Origin: Bacillota bacterium
GTDB taxonomy: Bacteria; Macinerneyibacteriota; Macinerneyibacteria; Macinerneyibacteriales; DSCS01
DNA: 64,000 bases
Direction of reading: 5' to 3'
NCBI GenBank assembly: GCA_011048995.1
Contig: DSCS01000058.1
Coordinates: 1 to 64,000 of the forward strand
Part shown: piece after piece, positions 37,196 through 46,696 of the stretch
Numbering within the stretch: position 1 is the first letter of the stretch
Layout of the letters: the number at the start of each line of letters is the position of its first letter
Translations under genes and position numbers: made by a program
The notes under the pieces: generated by a model
Database searches by the model: none
What the model saw: only the letters and a program-made list of their open reading frames with translations
What the model was told of the DNA's origin: nothing

Positions 37196-38635
37196 TTAAC
37201 AATTAAAATAGAGATCCACCTCTTTCGGGTGAGTTCTGTTTCTTATTTGAAGGATCTCTTTCTCTTTGAGCTTGATGTAGCTCTCAATGATCTCCATGTT
37301 AAAGACCTCTCCGTTCAGCAAAAAGGCGTTATCCCTTTTCAAAGCATCCAAAGCCTCTTCCAGGCTTCCCGGGACATGGGTTATTTTCTTCAGTTTATTT
37401 TTGGGCATGGTCTCCAGGTTGCCGTCATAGGGCCCCATCCCCCATTGATCGGGATGAATTTTATTCTCTATCCCGTCCAGACCGGCCATAAGCATGGCGG
37501 AAACAGCCAGGTACATATTACATGTCGCATCACCCGGGCGATATTCCATTCTCTTATCCTCTTCCGATGTGAAATTTTTCGGGATACGAATAGCGGCACT
37601 TCGGTTTCCCTTTGAATAAACAAGCGCTGTGGGAGCTTCGAATCCGGGAACCAAGCGCTTATAAGAATTTGTGGAAGGGTTCATAAAAGCTGTAATCGCC
37701 CTGCCGTGTTTCAGAATCCCCCCTATGTAGTAGAGAGCCGTTTCACTGAGATCAGCATAATTTCCCCTTTTGAAAAAGACATTGTTCCCGTTTTTTTTCA
37801 TAAACTGATGGAAATGCATTCCCGACCCGGCCCGGTTATAAAGCGGTTTCGGCATAAAGGTCGCCTGAAGGCCGTAATCCTTGGCAACCATTTTTATAAT
37901 ATATTTGATGATCTGCCCCATGTCTCCGACTTGGGTCAAGCCGATCGGCTGCACTTCGATCTCATGCTGACTGGCAGCAGATACTTCATGATGATGATAG
38001 CGGATCTTAAACCCGCATTTTTGTATGAGCTGCACCATCTCCTCCCGTGCCGTACAATAAATGTCTGTAGGGGGATGGGCATGATATCCGTCATGATCAG
38101 TAATTTTTATTGTCCCCCCGCTGTTCAAAGGCGGCATTCCTTCGAAATGATCCCAATTATTCTCATCAGTTCCCATGTAATACATGGATCCGTTCTCACC
38201 GCTTTTGTAGAAAAGAGATGAAATAAGATAGAATTCGAATTCGGGACCCCAAAGGCTTTCATCAGCGATTCCTGTTTTTTCCATATAAGCCTGAGCCCGA
38301 TATGCGACTCCCCTGGGATCCATATGGAAAAATTCCTTTGTCTCCGCATCAGCTATCCGGCAAAGAAAAGAAAGTGTCGGCGTATCCCAAAAGGGATCCA
38401 AAAAGCCTGTTTTAATATCAGGGATAATGACCATGTCTCCTGACTCTACAGACTTCAGTCCTGAAGTCGATGAAGCGTCAAACCCTTCCCCTTCTCTGAC
38501 AACTTTTTCACTTAACTCCGATGCAGGAAGCGTAAGATGGCGTAATTTGCCGTTCAGGTCAGTGTATTTGAAATCTACGGTCGTAATCCCTTCTTTTTGA
38601 ATATAGGCTTTGATCTCTTCATAAGACTGAAACAT
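37196..38635 (-). CDS. glnA: Glutamine synthetase, type I
   Basis: ATP-dependent amidation of glutamate. 479 residues from ATG 38635 behind AAGGAG. Catalytic motifs: EFEFYLISS, HHHEVSAASQHE, ATFMPKPLYNRAGSGMHFHQ, NRSAAIRIP and MEYRPGDATCN. The stretch that carries the adenylylated Tyr in enterobacteria (NLYDLPPEE) reads GPYDGNLETMPKNK, so a Tyr is present but the context is altered and AMP control cannot be assumed. It is the last gene after rnfB (13-nt gap), linking nitrogen assimilation to the Rnf operon. Confidence 0.94.
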   Translation of the reverse strand: MFQSYEEIKAYIQKEGITTVDFKYTDLNGKLRHLTLPASELSEKVVREGEGFDASSTSGLKSVESGDMVIIPDIKTGFLDPFWDTPTLSFLCRIADAETKEFFHMDPRGVAYRAQAYMEKTGIADESLWGPEFEFYLISSLFYKSGENGSMYYMGTDENNWDHFEGMPPLNSGGTIKITDHDGYHAHPPTDIYCTAREEMVQLIQKCGFKIRYHHHEVSAASQHEIEVQPIGLTQVGDMGQIIKYIIKMVAKDYGLQATFMPKPLYNRAGSGMHFHQFMKKNGNNVFFKRGNYADLSETALYYIGGILKHGRAITAFMNPSTNSYKRLVPGFEAPTALVYSKGNRSAAIRIPKNFTSEEDKRMEYRPGDATCNMYLAVSAMLMAGLDGIENKIHPDQWGMGPYDGNLETMPKNKLKKITHVPGSLEEALDALKRDNAFLLNGEVFNMEIIESYIKLKEKEILQIRNRTHPKEVDLYFNC

Positions 38636-38648
38636 ATATGAACTCCTT

Positions 38649-39638
38649 TCAATTACCATCCCAAAGAATAGCATCTTTGGGGCATTTATCGACGCAGATC
38701 CCGCAGGAAACACATTTCCCCGGATCGATTTCATGGATTTCTTTTACTGCTCCGCTGATTGCCTGAACCGGACAGCTTTTGGCACAGAGAGTGCATCCGA
38801 TACATTTTTCGGAACTGATTACAGGCGGTGTTCTTTTGCCTTCAGCAAAACGGGAGGCCAATCTGTCATGAATTACATGGGTGGGGCACACCTCGGCACA
38901 TTTTCCGCAGGAGATACATAAACCATAGTCGATAACCGCCAATTGGTCATGGACTTTTATCGCATCCACCGGGCAAATCTTTTCACACTTTTTACATCCG
39001 ATACAGCCCACTTTACATATTTTCATGACATCGGCGCCTTTGTCTTTTGACGAGCAAAGGACATCCACCTGCTTTGAGGCCGGTTTCAGTTCAATAATAT
39101 GCTTCGGACAGGCTTCGATGCAAGCCCCGCAGCCGACACACTTCTCTTCATTAACGCGCACGCCCCCCTTTTCCGTCACATCGATGGCATCAAACGGACA
39201 AGCTTCAATACAGGAATAATAGCCCAGGCAGCCGTAGATACAATCACTGTCGCCGCCGTGAAGAAGCATAGCGGCATTACAGTCGGCGATCCCCTGATAC
39301 TCAAACTTATTCTTCATTTCTGAAACAGGCCCGTGGCAATGGACAATGGCCACTTTTTTTTCTGTTTTTCCGGCCTTTTTCCCTAAAATCCCGGCAATAG
39401 CCGACGCTGTATCCCCTCCTCCGGGAATACAGCCGTTAATATCGGCCTCGCCTTTGACAACGGCTTCAGCAAAAGCTGCGCATCCGGCATAACCGCAAGC
39501 CCCGCAATTTGCCTGGGGCAAGACGGCCTCTACTTTTTCAATCCGCGCATCTTTCTCCACGTAAAAAGCCTTTGAAGCCATCGCCAGGGCCAGACCCAAC
39601 AGCAACCCCAAAAGACCGAGTACTAGTGCTGCAGTCAT
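38649..39638 (-). CDS. rnfB: Rnf complex subunit B, multi-cluster ferredoxin-like
   Basis: Electron-input subunit of the ion-pumping ferredoxin:NAD+ oxidoreductase. 329 residues: N-terminal membrane helix (LVLGLLGLLLGLALAMA), the RnfB iron-sulfur motif ANCGACGYAGC (about 43-53), then repeated CxxCxxCxxxCP ferredoxin motifs (KCVGCGACIEACP, GCKKCEKICP, CISCGKCAEVCP, CIGCTLCAKSCP, CVSCGICVDKCP) plus a variant set at CIYGCLGYYSCIEACP. About six clusters in the C-terminal part makes this the long form seen in acetogens and some other anaerobes rather than the short proteobacterial one. Operon order rnfCDGEAB. Confidence 0.95.
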   Translation of the reverse strand: MTAALVLGLLGLLLGLALAMASKAFYVEKDARIEKVEAVLPQANCGACGYAGCAAFAEAVVKGEADINGCIPGGGDTASAIAGILGKKAGKTEKKVAIVHCHGPVSEMKNKFEYQGIADCNAAMLLHGGDSDCIYGCLGYYSCIEACPFDAIDVTEKGGVRVNEEKCVGCGACIEACPKHIIELKPASKQVDVLCSSKDKGADVMKICKVGCIGCKKCEKICPVDAIKVHDQLAVIDYGLCISCGKCAEVCPTHVIHDRLASRFAEGKRTPPVISSEKCIGCTLCAKSCPVQAISGAVKEIHEIDPGKCVSCGICVDKCPKDAILWDGN

Positions 39639-39647
39639 AAATGCTCC

Positions 39648-40235
39648 TTATCCTATCTTCATTCCGGAAAAACCCATAAAAGCCAGCGACATCAAGGAAG
39701 CTGTAATAAATGTAATGGGAACCCCTTTAAATGCAGACGGCACATCAGCCAGATCCAGCTTCTCGCGTATTCCCGCCATCATGATCAAAGCCAATGTAAA
39801 TCCAATCCCCGCGCTCAAACCATTGACTACCGCCCCGATAAAGGAATACTTTTCGGTAATATTCATAATTGTTACGCCTAAAATCGCGCAATTAGTCGTA
39901 ATCAAGGGCAAAAATATTCCCAAGGCTTTGTAGAGGTCCGGAATGGACTTTTGGAGAAACATCTCAATAAACTGCACAAGAGAGGCGATCACGACAATAA
40001 AGACGATTGTCTGAAGATAATCGAGGCCATGTTTGTCCAGTACATACCTTTGAACAAGCCATGTCACAGCTGAAGCAATCGTCATAACAAAAATAACCGC
40101 TCCCCCCATTCCTAAAGCCGAATCCAATTTTTTGGAAACACCCATAAAGGGACATATCCCCAAAAATTTCATCAAGACGAAATTGTTGATGAAGATAGCG
40201 GAAACCGCAATGATAAAAAGAGACCCGATATTCAT
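39648..40235 (-). CDS. rnfA: Rnf complex subunit A
   Basis: Integral membrane subunit, 195 residues, six hydrophobic helices. NNFVLMKFLGICPFMGVS and TTNCAILGV are family signatures with the conserved cysteines that ligate the membrane-embedded iron-sulfur site shared with RnfE. It forms the inverted-repeat pair with RnfE. It follows rnfE by 9 nt and precedes rnfB by 9 nt. Confidence 0.96.
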   Translation of the reverse strand: MNIGSLFIIAVSAIFINNFVLMKFLGICPFMGVSKKLDSALGMGGAVIFVMTIASAVTWLVQRYVLDKHGLDYLQTIVFIVVIASLVQFIEMFLQKSIPDLYKALGIFLPLITTNCAILGVTIMNITEKYSFIGAVVNGLSAGIGFTLALIMMAGIREKLDLADVPSAFKGVPITFITASLMSLAFMGFSGMKIG

Positions 40236-40244
40236 TCTCTTCTC

Positions 40245-40904
40245 CTAACTTCTTTTCTTCTGTTTCAGTTTGTTAATGAGAGCGATGATGATCCCCATAG
40301 TCAAAAAGGCTCCGGGAGGCAATATAAAGAGCCCCATGGGCTCATAACCGGGAACCAGGGTCACCCCGAATATTTTGTTCGCTCCCAGAATCTCTCTTAA
40401 ACTTCCGATCAAAACCAAGGCCAGGGTGAACCCGAGGCCCATTCCTATGGCATCTAAAACAGAATAATAGATATTATTTTTGGATGCAAAAGCTTCCGCG
40501 CGCCCCAGAATAATACAGTTGACCACGATGAGGGGTATAAAAAGGCCTAAAGACCGGTTTAAATCCGGGAAATAACCGGCCATGACAAATTGAATGATGG
40601 TGACAAAGGTGGCGATCACAACAATAAAAATCGGGATACGCACTTTGCCGGGAACCGCTTTTTTAATAAGTGATATGACGACATTGGATCCCAGAAGGAC
40701 AAAAAGCGTCGCCATCCCCATGCCCAATCCGTTTTCAGCCGAAGAAGTCACGGCCAACGTAGGACACAGACCCAGAAGCATGACCAAAGTCGGATTCTCT
40801 TTAAGCAACCCTTTACTGAACTCTTTCCCGGACCGTTTTGCAACAGGAACAGCCCAGTTTTTCAATTCTCCGCAAAGGGTTCTGAATGCCTTTTTCATTG
40901 ACAT
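40245..40904 (-). CDS. rnfE: Rnf complex subunit E
   Basis: Integral membrane subunit, 219 residues, paralogue of Rnf[22 protein letters not shown] and [15 protein letters not shown] carry the conserved Cys residues. A polar N-terminus of about 30 residues precedes the first helix. SD GGGGAG lies upstream of the ATG at 40904; Met3 is an equally possible start. It follows rnfG by one base. Confidence 0.96.
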   Translation of the reverse strand: MSMKKAFRTLCGELKNWAVPVAKRSGKEFSKGLLKENPTLVMLLGLCPTLAVTSSAENGLGMGMATLFVLLGSNVVISLIKKAVPGKVRIPIFIVVIATFVTIIQFVMAGYFPDLNRSLGLFIPLIVVNCIILGRAEAFASKNNIYYSVLDAIGMGLGFTLALVLIGSLREILGANKIFGVTLVPGYEPMGLFILPPGAFLTMGIIIALINKLKQKKRS

Positions 40905-40905
40905 C

Positions 40906-41535
40906 CTACTCCCCCCCTCTCATTTGCTTCTCTCGAGAAAGCAAGCGATAACCTTTGTTAACAGCCTCTGTGACCGCTTTACTGGTAATGGTCGCCGCTG
41001 TAATGGCGGAAATACCGTTAACATCTTCCGGAACACGGCCTTTGACGACTTCGATCGTCCCGGCCTTGAGACTCTCAAATTGACGGGTAAACCAAACGAC
41101 GGGCTCCCCCTCCTCTTCTCCGATTTCCTGGATACGGGCCCCAAGTCCGGGGGTTTCCTTCTGAGCGATGATCTTTAAACCGATCACCGTTCCGTCTTCC
41201 GCCAGACCCGCCATAGCCGTAATAGGAGCAGGATCATATCCGTAAGCATAGATCTTGATGACAATTCCGACTTCTTCTCCTTGGGCGTTTTTCCCGATCC
41301 AATATCGGTTTTCAACTGTGTTGTCCAAAAGAGTCGTTTCTTCAAGGCTTTCATCAAGTTCAGCCGTTGAGAAATCAATGGCTTCCGGAAGGACATCCAT
41401 CCGGGCCGAGGCTTCTTCATTTTTCTGTATCTCGTCTATTTTAGGTTTTGTTTTTTCATAAGCCGTACTTAGGACAAAACCGGCAATAAAGGTCACAGCC
41501 AATAAGGCAAAACCGAGTTTGATATAGTCTTTCAT
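40906..41535 (-). CDS. rnfG: Rnf complex subunit G, FMN-carrying
   Basis: 209 residues: one N-terminal membrane anchor and a periplasm-facing FMN-binding domain. The flavinylation site, usually S/T-G-A-T, reads [11 protein letters not shown] near residue 185, so Gly is replaced by Ala; the acceptor Thr is kept. FMN would be attached by ApbE, not found in this window. Overlaps rnfD by 4 nt and is followed by rnfE one base later. Confidence 0.93.
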   Translation of the reverse strand: MKDYIKLGFALLAVTFIAGFVLSTAYEKTKPKIDEIQKNEEASARMDVLPEAIDFSTAELDESLEETTLLDNTVENRYWIGKNAQGEEVGIVIKIYAYGYDPAPITAMAGLAEDGTVIGLKIIAQKETPGLGARIQEIGEEEGEPVVWFTRQFESLKAGTIEVVKGRVPEDVNGISAITAATITSKAVTEAVNKGYRLLSREKQMRGGE

Positions 41536-42602
41536 GCTTTCACCTCACCAAATGAGACGGGGACTGTGTACCGGTCGATCAGGGGAACAAAAATATTCAT
41601 CAAAAGAATTGAATAGGATACCCCTTCCGGATATCCTCCCCACATGCGTATGGTAAAGGTCAGAACGCCGCATCCCACAGCAAAAATCCATTTTCCTTTT
41701 CGAGTCAGTGGTGACGTTACCATATCTGTAGCCATGAAAAAGGCTCCCAACATAAGCCCTCCCGTAAAAAGATGAAAAAGAGGGTTTCCCGTAAAGATCC
41801 CGTCAATACCGCCGAAGGCCCAAGTCAGAAGTGCGACCGTTCCTAAATACCCGGCCGGCACGCGCCAATCGGCCAGCTTCATTATGAGGAGAAAAAGCCC
41901 TCCGGCCAAAAGGAAAAGGGCTGTCGTTTCTCCCAGACAACCGCCAATACGTCCGAAAAAAGAGTGAACGATGCTATCTGCAGAAAAAAGCTGCTCTACA
42001 GCTTCACGTGCCGGAACGTCCAATTCGGGATCGTTCAATGCCGCACGGGCTGTTTTTAAAGCATTAAGAGGAGTGGCAGAGGTTACAGAGTCTAAAAATT
42101 TAGTAACAGCCGGCCCTGAAAAACCCTGTGTAAGAGCCGGGTCCAGTGAGAGGAATCCTCCTGCGGGAGCTTTCCATCCCGATGTCATCGCGACAGGATA
42201 GGAGGCCATTAAAAAAGCTCTTCCGGCTAATGCCGGGTTAAAGATGTTATATCCTAAACCGCCGAAAAGCTGTTTTGCGACAATAATGGCGAAAGCGCTA
42301 CCCAAGGCGACTTTCCATAATGCAATAGACGGCGGAACATTAAAAGCGATAAGCAGTCCCGTTAAAAAGGCGCTTCCGTCATATACAGTGATCTTCTTCT
42401 TCATTAAAAGCTGCATCAGGGCTTCTGAGACCACAGCACCTGCAACCGCCGCGAGACTCACCCATACTGTTCTATAACCGAACAGAAAAAAAGTGTGGAT
42501 ATAGGCCGGTAAAAGAGCCACGACCACAAGCCACATCACTTTGGCAACAGATAAGTTGTTTTTAATATGCGGCGATGTTTTTATCAGAAATTTTTCAGCC
42601 AT
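41532..42602 (-). CDS. rnfD: Rnf complex subunit D
   Basis: 356 residues, about nine to ten membrane helices, homologous to NqrB. The covalent-FMN motif SGATPL appears here as TSATPLNALK (about residue 175), keeping the acceptor Thr. Central ion-translocating subunit. Its start overlaps the rnfC stop by one base and its end overlaps the rnfG start. Confidence 0.95.
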   Translation of the reverse strand: MAEKFLIKTSPHIKNNLSVAKVMWLVVVALLPAYIHTFFLFGYRTVWVSLAAVAGAVVSEALMQLLMKKKITVYDGSAFLTGLLIAFNVPPSIALWKVALGSAFAIIVAKQLFGGLGYNIFNPALAGRAFLMASYPVAMTSGWKAPAGGFLSLDPALTQGFSGPAVTKFLDSVTSATPLNALKTARAALNDPELDVPAREAVEQLFSADSIVHSFFGRIGGCLGETTALFLLAGGLFLLIMKLADWRVPAGYLGTVALLTWAFGGIDGIFTGNPLFHLFTGGLMLGAFFMATDMVTSPLTRKGKWIFAVGCGVLTFTIRMWGGYPEGVSYSILLMNIFVPLIDRYTVPVSFGEVKA

Positions 42603-43939
42603 TACTTCTTCTCCTCTTTTTTTGCCCTTTCCCGGGCCGAAAGCTTTCTTAAAAACCCTTTCCCCAGGCGCACGTACTGGACAAGGGGGATCTTAGACGG
42701 ACAGACATAAGCGCAGCTGCCGCATTCGATACAGGAATTAATATTCAGCGCAGCGGCTTCTTCATATCTTTTATTCTTGACCTGGCGAACCAGCTGTGTG
42801 GGAATAAGCTGCATGGGACAGATATCCACACAGGCCCCGCAGGAAATGCAGGGAGCTTCCCGGGTTCTGCCGACTTCTCTTTCTGTAAGTGCAAGGATTC
42901 CCGAAGTCCCTTTGATCACCGGCAGGCTTTGAGCCGTGTATTGGGCAAAGCCCATCATCGGCCCCCCTGAAATCAGAGAAACCGTCTCCTCCTTTAATCC
43001 TCCGACTTCCCGAATCAAGCGTTCGTAAGTATCTCCGATTCTTACGATAAAGTTGGATGGTTCATTGATCCCCTCTCCTGAAACAGTAACAGCACGCTCA
43101 ATAAGAGGTTTTCCTAAATAAACCGCCTCATAAACAGCAAAAGCCGTCCCAACATTCTGGACAATAATACCCACATCCAGCGGCAACCCCCCCGCGGGCA
43201 CTTTTCTCTTTGTCAGGGCGTCAATAAGCTGCTTTTCAGCACCCTGTGGATATTTTGTTTTGACTGACACGACTTCAAGCTCGTGATAAGGACGGCAAAC
43301 CTCACACATTTTCTTAAAAGCATGGGGCTTGTTGTTTTCAATACCGATGATCCCTTTTTCGGCTCCGGTATTTTTCACCATCAGCAGAAGCCCTAAGGCG
43401 ATACCCTCGCTTTGTTCCTGCATCAGCCGGTCATCACAGGTCAAATAAGGTTCGCATTCGGCTCCGTTCAAAATAATACAGTCGACTTTTTTAAATGAGG
43501 GAGGCGCAAGTTTGACATGGGTCGGGAAAGTGGCTCCCCCCAACCCCACAAGCCCCATATCAGCGACGACCTTCAAAAATGTCTCTTTATCACAGTCCCC
43601 GGCCGTATAGCGGGGATGCTCATAAAAAATGTCTTCTCCGCTTCTTTCAATGACAAGAGCGGGACCTGTCCCGGAAACGGGATGTGGAAATGACCCTATC
43701 CCGACGACTTTGCCGGTAACAGAGGAATGAATCGACGCTGATATCATCCCCGATGCTTCGGCTACAGGCTGTCCCGTCAGGACTTCATCGCCGATTTGGA
43801 CAATGGCTTTGGCCGGAGCACCGATATGCTGAGACAGCGGTATAATCACTTTGTCCGGCAAAGACAAACGCTTTAATGGTTTTCCCTCCGTTAACGCCTT
43901 CCCCTCGGGGGGGTGTATGCCTCCCTTAAAAGTCAACAC
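42602..43939 (-). CDS. rnfC: Rnf complex subunit C, NADH-binding
   Basis: Soluble subunit that exchanges electrons with NAD+. I place the start at GTG 43939, because AAGGAGG (43952-43946) sits 6 nt ahead and the product then begins MLTFKGGIHPPEGK, the normal RnfC N-terminus; a TTG at 43960 would include the SD. 445 residues. Flavin/NAD part: GLGGATFPTHVKL and ILNGAECEPYLTCDD. Two [4Fe-4S] motifs near the end: CISCGACVDICP and CIECGSCAYVCP. First rnf gene, 17 nt after greA. Confidence 0.95.
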   Translation of the reverse strand: MLTFKGGIHPPEGKALTEGKPLKRLSLPDKVIIPLSQHIGAPAKAIVQIGDEVLTGQPVAEASGMISASIHSSVTGKVVGIGSFPHPVSGTGPALVIERSGEDIFYEHPRYTAGDCDKETFLKVVADMGLVGLGGATFPTHVKLAPPSFKKVDCIILNGAECEPYLTCDDRLMQEQSEGIALGLLLMVKNTGAEKGIIGIENNKPHAFKKMCEVCRPYHELEVVSVKTKYPQGAEKQLIDALTKRKVPAGGLPLDVGIIVQNVGTAFAVYEAVYLGKPLIERAVTVSGEGINEPSNFIVRIGDTYERLIREVGGLKEETVSLISGGPMMGFAQYTAQSLPVIKGTSGILALTEREVGRTREAPCISCGACVDICPMQLIPTQLVRQVKNKRYEEAAALNINSCIECGSCAYVCPSKIPLVQYVRLGKGFLRKLSARERAKKEEKK

Positions 43940-43956
43940 AGATAACCTCCTTGGTC

Positions 43957-44433
43957 TCAAATACCCTTTTCAATACCTGTAATTTTTACTTTCATGGAAC
44001 CTTCCGGGGCCCTGACCAAAACTTTATCACCGATCGCTTTGCCGATAAGGACACGCCCGATGGGCGATTCGTCTGAGATCTTGTTCTTTGAATAGTCAGC
44101 GTCATCTGAGCCGACGATGACATAGCTCATCTCCTCTTCTGTGGTCAAATCGATAAGGGTGACCCTTGCCCCGACGACGACGACATCATCTCTGAATTTG
44201 CTTTCATCATAGATACGGGCATATTGAAGTCTTTCCTGTAACTCGGAAATCCGTGTTTCAATAAGGCCCTGTTTGTCTTTGGCCGTTGCATATTCGGCAT
44301 TTTCGCTTAGATCTCCTAAAGCGCGGGCTTCCTGTATTGCTTTTATAATCGCCGGACGTTCGACTTTTTTCAGCCTTTCTAATTCACGGGCCAACTCCTC
44401 GTACCTCTCTTTTGAGATATGGACTTCTTTCAT
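43957..44433 (-). CDS. greA: Transcript cleavage factor GreA
   Basis: Rescues backtracked RNA polymerase by stimulating transcript cleavage through the secondary channel. 158 residues: N-terminal coiled coil with the tip acidic residues in LGDLSENAEYATAKDKQG, and the C-terminal FKBP-like domain (SPIGRVLIGKAIGDKV). It heads the greA-rnfCDGEAB-glnA transcript. The SD (AGGAGG) lies about 10 nt from the ATG. Confidence 0.96.
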   Translation of the reverse strand: MKEVHISKERYEELARELERLKKVERPAIIKAIQEARALGDLSENAEYATAKDKQGLIETRISELQERLQYARIYDESKFRDDVVVVGARVTLIDLTTEEEMSYVIVGSDDADYSKNKISDESPIGRVLIGKAIGDKVLVRAPEGSMKVKITGIEKGI

Positions 44434-44494
44434 GCAGATACATCCTCCTGAACGTTATTGTATTTGTCCCGAAACGGGGTTATTAACCTGCCAA

Positions 44495-44522
44495 ATTATA
44501 ACCGCTTTAATTCATTCGTCAA
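44495..44522 (-). promoter_or_regulatory. Promoter of the greA-rnf-glnA operon
   Basis: Minus strand: TTGACG (44522-44517), 16-bp spacer, consensus TATAAT (44500-44495). The leader of about 55 nt holds a small CCCCGTTTCGGG hairpin. Confidence 0.82.
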
Positions 44523-44528
44523 CAGAAG

Positions 44529-46190
44529 TCATTTGTCATACAGGAACCGTTTGATTTTCTTTGTCGGTGTCTTTTCAAAGGGCTCCGGCATAAGCTCAAT
44601 ACGGCGGATCTGTGAATAAACCGGCAATACGCTATTGACCTGGCGCCTGTTTTCTTCCATTTTTTCGTTGAAAAACATCTCCACATCCGTCCCGTTGAGT
44701 TCCAAAGCGTCCAGCTGATCATAATCAGGACATACAAGTGCCATAAGCGCACCGTCACGCTCCACCACAAGAGATTCCAGAACAAAGGGAAGATTGTTGA
44801 TCTTATTTTCGACTTCTTCCGGGTAGATATTCTGCCCTGACGGCCCGAGAATCATGTTTTTACTGCGCCCCTTAATATAAAGATAGCCATCCTTGTCCAT
44901 GAGAGCCAGGTCACCGGTATGCAACCATCCTTCAGAATCTATGGCTTCTTCTGTCGCCTTCTTATTCCGGTAATACCCGGACATCACATTGTCCCCTTTG
45001 ACCAAAATCTCGCCGGGAACACTTTCAGGTTGAGAAGATTTTACTTTCACAGTGCAATAATCCATGGACTTTCCCACAGACCCGTGGGGATGTTTATTCC
45101 AGGGAGCGTAGGAGATAAGAGGCCCGCATTCGGTCATCCCGTAACCGACACTGAGGGGAAATTTCAACTTTTTAAAAAAACGCTCGACTTCAGGATTAAG
45201 TGGTGCTCCGCCTACGATGACTTCCAAAAAAGCTCCTCCGAACGATTCAGATATTGATTTTTTGATCTTTTTAAGGACCAATCCCCGCGTCCCCGGAAAT
45301 GCATACAACGTTTTGGCAAGGCCCTTACTCAAAGCCGGCTGGATTCTTTTCCGGTATATCTTTTCCACGATCAAAGGCACCATATTGATCAAGCGGGGTT
45401 TGATTTCGTCAAACGCTTTGAGAAGAACTTTCGGTGTGGGCATGACAGAAAGAAAGGTGATATGACATCCCCTTGAAAGAGGAAAAAGCAGATCGATGGT
45501 GCAACCGTAGGCGTGGGCTAAAGGAAGAAAGGAAATGATCTTATTTCCGGGTTCTAACGGCATGTTTTCTCTCGAATACCTGACATTGACCATCAGGCTG
45601 CGGTAAGGGATCATCACCCCTTTTGAAATCCCTGATGTGCCGGAAGTGTAAACGATAGCTGCGCAATCATCGGGGTCTATCTCCTGCCAGGGAAGGATAA
45701 AGTCGTTCGGGGTGAACTGCTCCGCCTTTGCCCTGAATGTCTCCCGAAAGCTGTTATAACCCTTTTCTCCCTCGCTCATTCTGTTCATCAACACATTGAA
45801 GTCTTCTAAAGAGAAAACGGCTTTAAGGTTTTTTGTGGAGCTTTCGTCGATCTTGTCAAAAGAGGCTTCCGGGATAAAGAGCAGAATCGATTCCGAATGA
45901 TTGATAATATGCTGAATATCCTCCGGATGAAAATCGGGAAGAATCGGGACAATGACAGCCCCATAGGTCACTGCAGAAAGGTAAACATAAGCCCAATGAA
46001 TTGAATTTCTCCCTAAAAGGGCGATTTTATCTCCTTTTTTGATCTTGTACTTCTTGAACAAAGCATGAAAAAGCATGATTTCACGGCCCAAATCGCTGTA
46101 ACAGACACTTTCACCCTCATAATCGGAAAAGACTTTGAGATCCCAGTACGTCCTGATCCCCTCTTCATATTCACGTATTAAATTTTCCAT
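44529..46190 (-). CDS. Long-chain fatty acid--CoA ligase (AMP-forming family)
   Basis: 553 residues from ATG 46190, which has GGGAG upstream; the ORF itself opens 21 nt earlier. ANL-superfamily motifs: P-loop VYTSGTSGISKGVMI, YGMTECGPLISYAPW, GWLHTGDLALMDKDG, hinge KGRSKNMILGPSGQNIYPEEVE and the C-terminal lysine in TPTKKIKRFL. Closest by layout to FadD/AMP-forming acyl-CoA or acyl-ACP synthetases; chain length cannot be read. Monocistronic; its stop is next to the greA promoter with no strong terminator seen. Confidence 0.9.
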   Translation of the reverse strand: MENLIREYEEGIRTYWDLKVFSDYEGESVCYSDLGREIMLFHALFKKYKIKKGDKIALLGRNSIHWAYVYLSAVTYGAVIVPILPDFHPEDIQHIINHSESILLFIPEASFDKIDESSTKNLKAVFSLEDFNVLMNRMSEGEKGYNSFRETFRAKAEQFTPNDFILPWQEIDPDDCAAIVYTSGTSGISKGVMIPYRSLMVNVRYSRENMPLEPGNKIISFLPLAHAYGCTIDLLFPLSRGCHITFLSVMPTPKVLLKAFDEIKPRLINMVPLIVEKIYRKRIQPALSKGLAKTLYAFPGTRGLVLKKIKKSISESFGGAFLEVIVGGAPLNPEVERFFKKLKFPLSVGYGMTECGPLISYAPWNKHPHGSVGKSMDYCTVKVKSSQPESVPGEILVKGDNVMSGYYRNKKATEEAIDSEGWLHTGDLALMDKDGYLYIKGRSKNMILGPSGQNIYPEEVENKINNLPFVLESLVVERDGALMALVCPDYDQLDALELNGTDVEMFFNEKMEENRRQVNSVLPVYSQIRRIELMPEPFEKTPTKKIKRFLYDK

Positions 46191-46213
46191 AGGCTCTCCC
46201 TTCCCTGTCAATC

Positions 46214-46241
46214 ATTTTACCGTAAAACCATATTATCTCAA
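46214..46241 (-). promoter_or_regulatory. Promoter of the acyl-CoA ligase gene
   Basis: Minus strand: TTGAGA (46241-46236), 16-bp spacer, TAAAAT (46219-46214). Divergent from the tRNA-cluster promoter. Confidence 0.6.
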
Positions 46242-46278
46242 TATATTTTTTATCTGACACGACGTTTGAAATTTTCGG

Positions 46279-46307
46279 TTGACAAGGAGAAGGGCATCCA
46301 GTAATAT
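46279..46307 (+). promoter_or_regulatory. Promoter of the four-tRNA cluster
   Basis: Consensus TTGACA (46279-46284), 17-bp spacer, TAATAT (46302-46307), 15 nt before tRNA-Pro. Confidence 0.87.
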
Positions 46308-46322
46308 AGCCCTGCCTGACGG

Positions 46323-46396
46323 CGGGGTGTGGCGCAGCCCGGTAGCGCACCTGCCTTGGGAGCAGGTGGTCGGAGGTTCAAATCCTCTCACCCCGA
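46323..46396 (+). tRNA. tRNA-Pro(TGG)
   Basis: 74 nt: acceptor CGGGGTG/CACCCCG, loop CTTGGGA with anticodon TGG, T-arm GGAGG TTCAAAT CCTCT. CCA not encoded. First of four. Confidence 0.95.
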
Positions 46397-46414
46397 TGAA
46401 TTCCCGGAGCATAT

Positions 46415-46488
46415 GCGTCCGTAGCTCAGCCGGATAGAGCACCAGACTTCTAATCTGGGGGTCACAGGTTCGAATCCTGTCGGACGTG
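46415..46488 (+). tRNA. tRNA-Arg(TCT)
   Basis: 74 nt: acceptor GCGTCCG/CGGACGT, loop CTTCTAA with anticodon TCT, T-arm ACAGG TTCGAAT CCTGT. Discriminator G. CCA not encoded. Confidence 0.95.
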
Positions 46489-46516
46489 CTATTTTTCAGG
46501 CTTTTTTTTACCATAC

Positions 46517-46590
46517 GGTGGGTGTAGCTCAGTCGGTAGAGCAACGGATTGTGGCTCCGTTGGTCGTGGGTTCAAATCCCATCATCCACC
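46517..46590 (+). tRNA. tRNA-His(GTG)
   Basis: 74 nt counting the encoded G-1 at 46517, which pairs with discriminator C73. Acceptor GTGGGTG/CATCCAC, loop TTGTGGC with anticodon GTG. CCA not encoded. Confidence 0.95.
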
Positions 46591-46592
46591 CT

Positions 46593-46665
<73 letters not shown>

Positions 46666-46666
46666 T

Positions 46667-46695
46667 AAAAAAAGGCGCTTAAAGCGCCTTTTTTT
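46667..46695. terminator. Bidirectional terminator between the tRNA cluster and yajC
   Basis: A7-GGCGC-TTAAA-GCGCC-T7: symmetric hairpin with T-tract on both strands, ending the tRNA transcript (+) and the yebC-yajC operon (-). Confidence 0.92.
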
Positions 46696-46696
46696 A

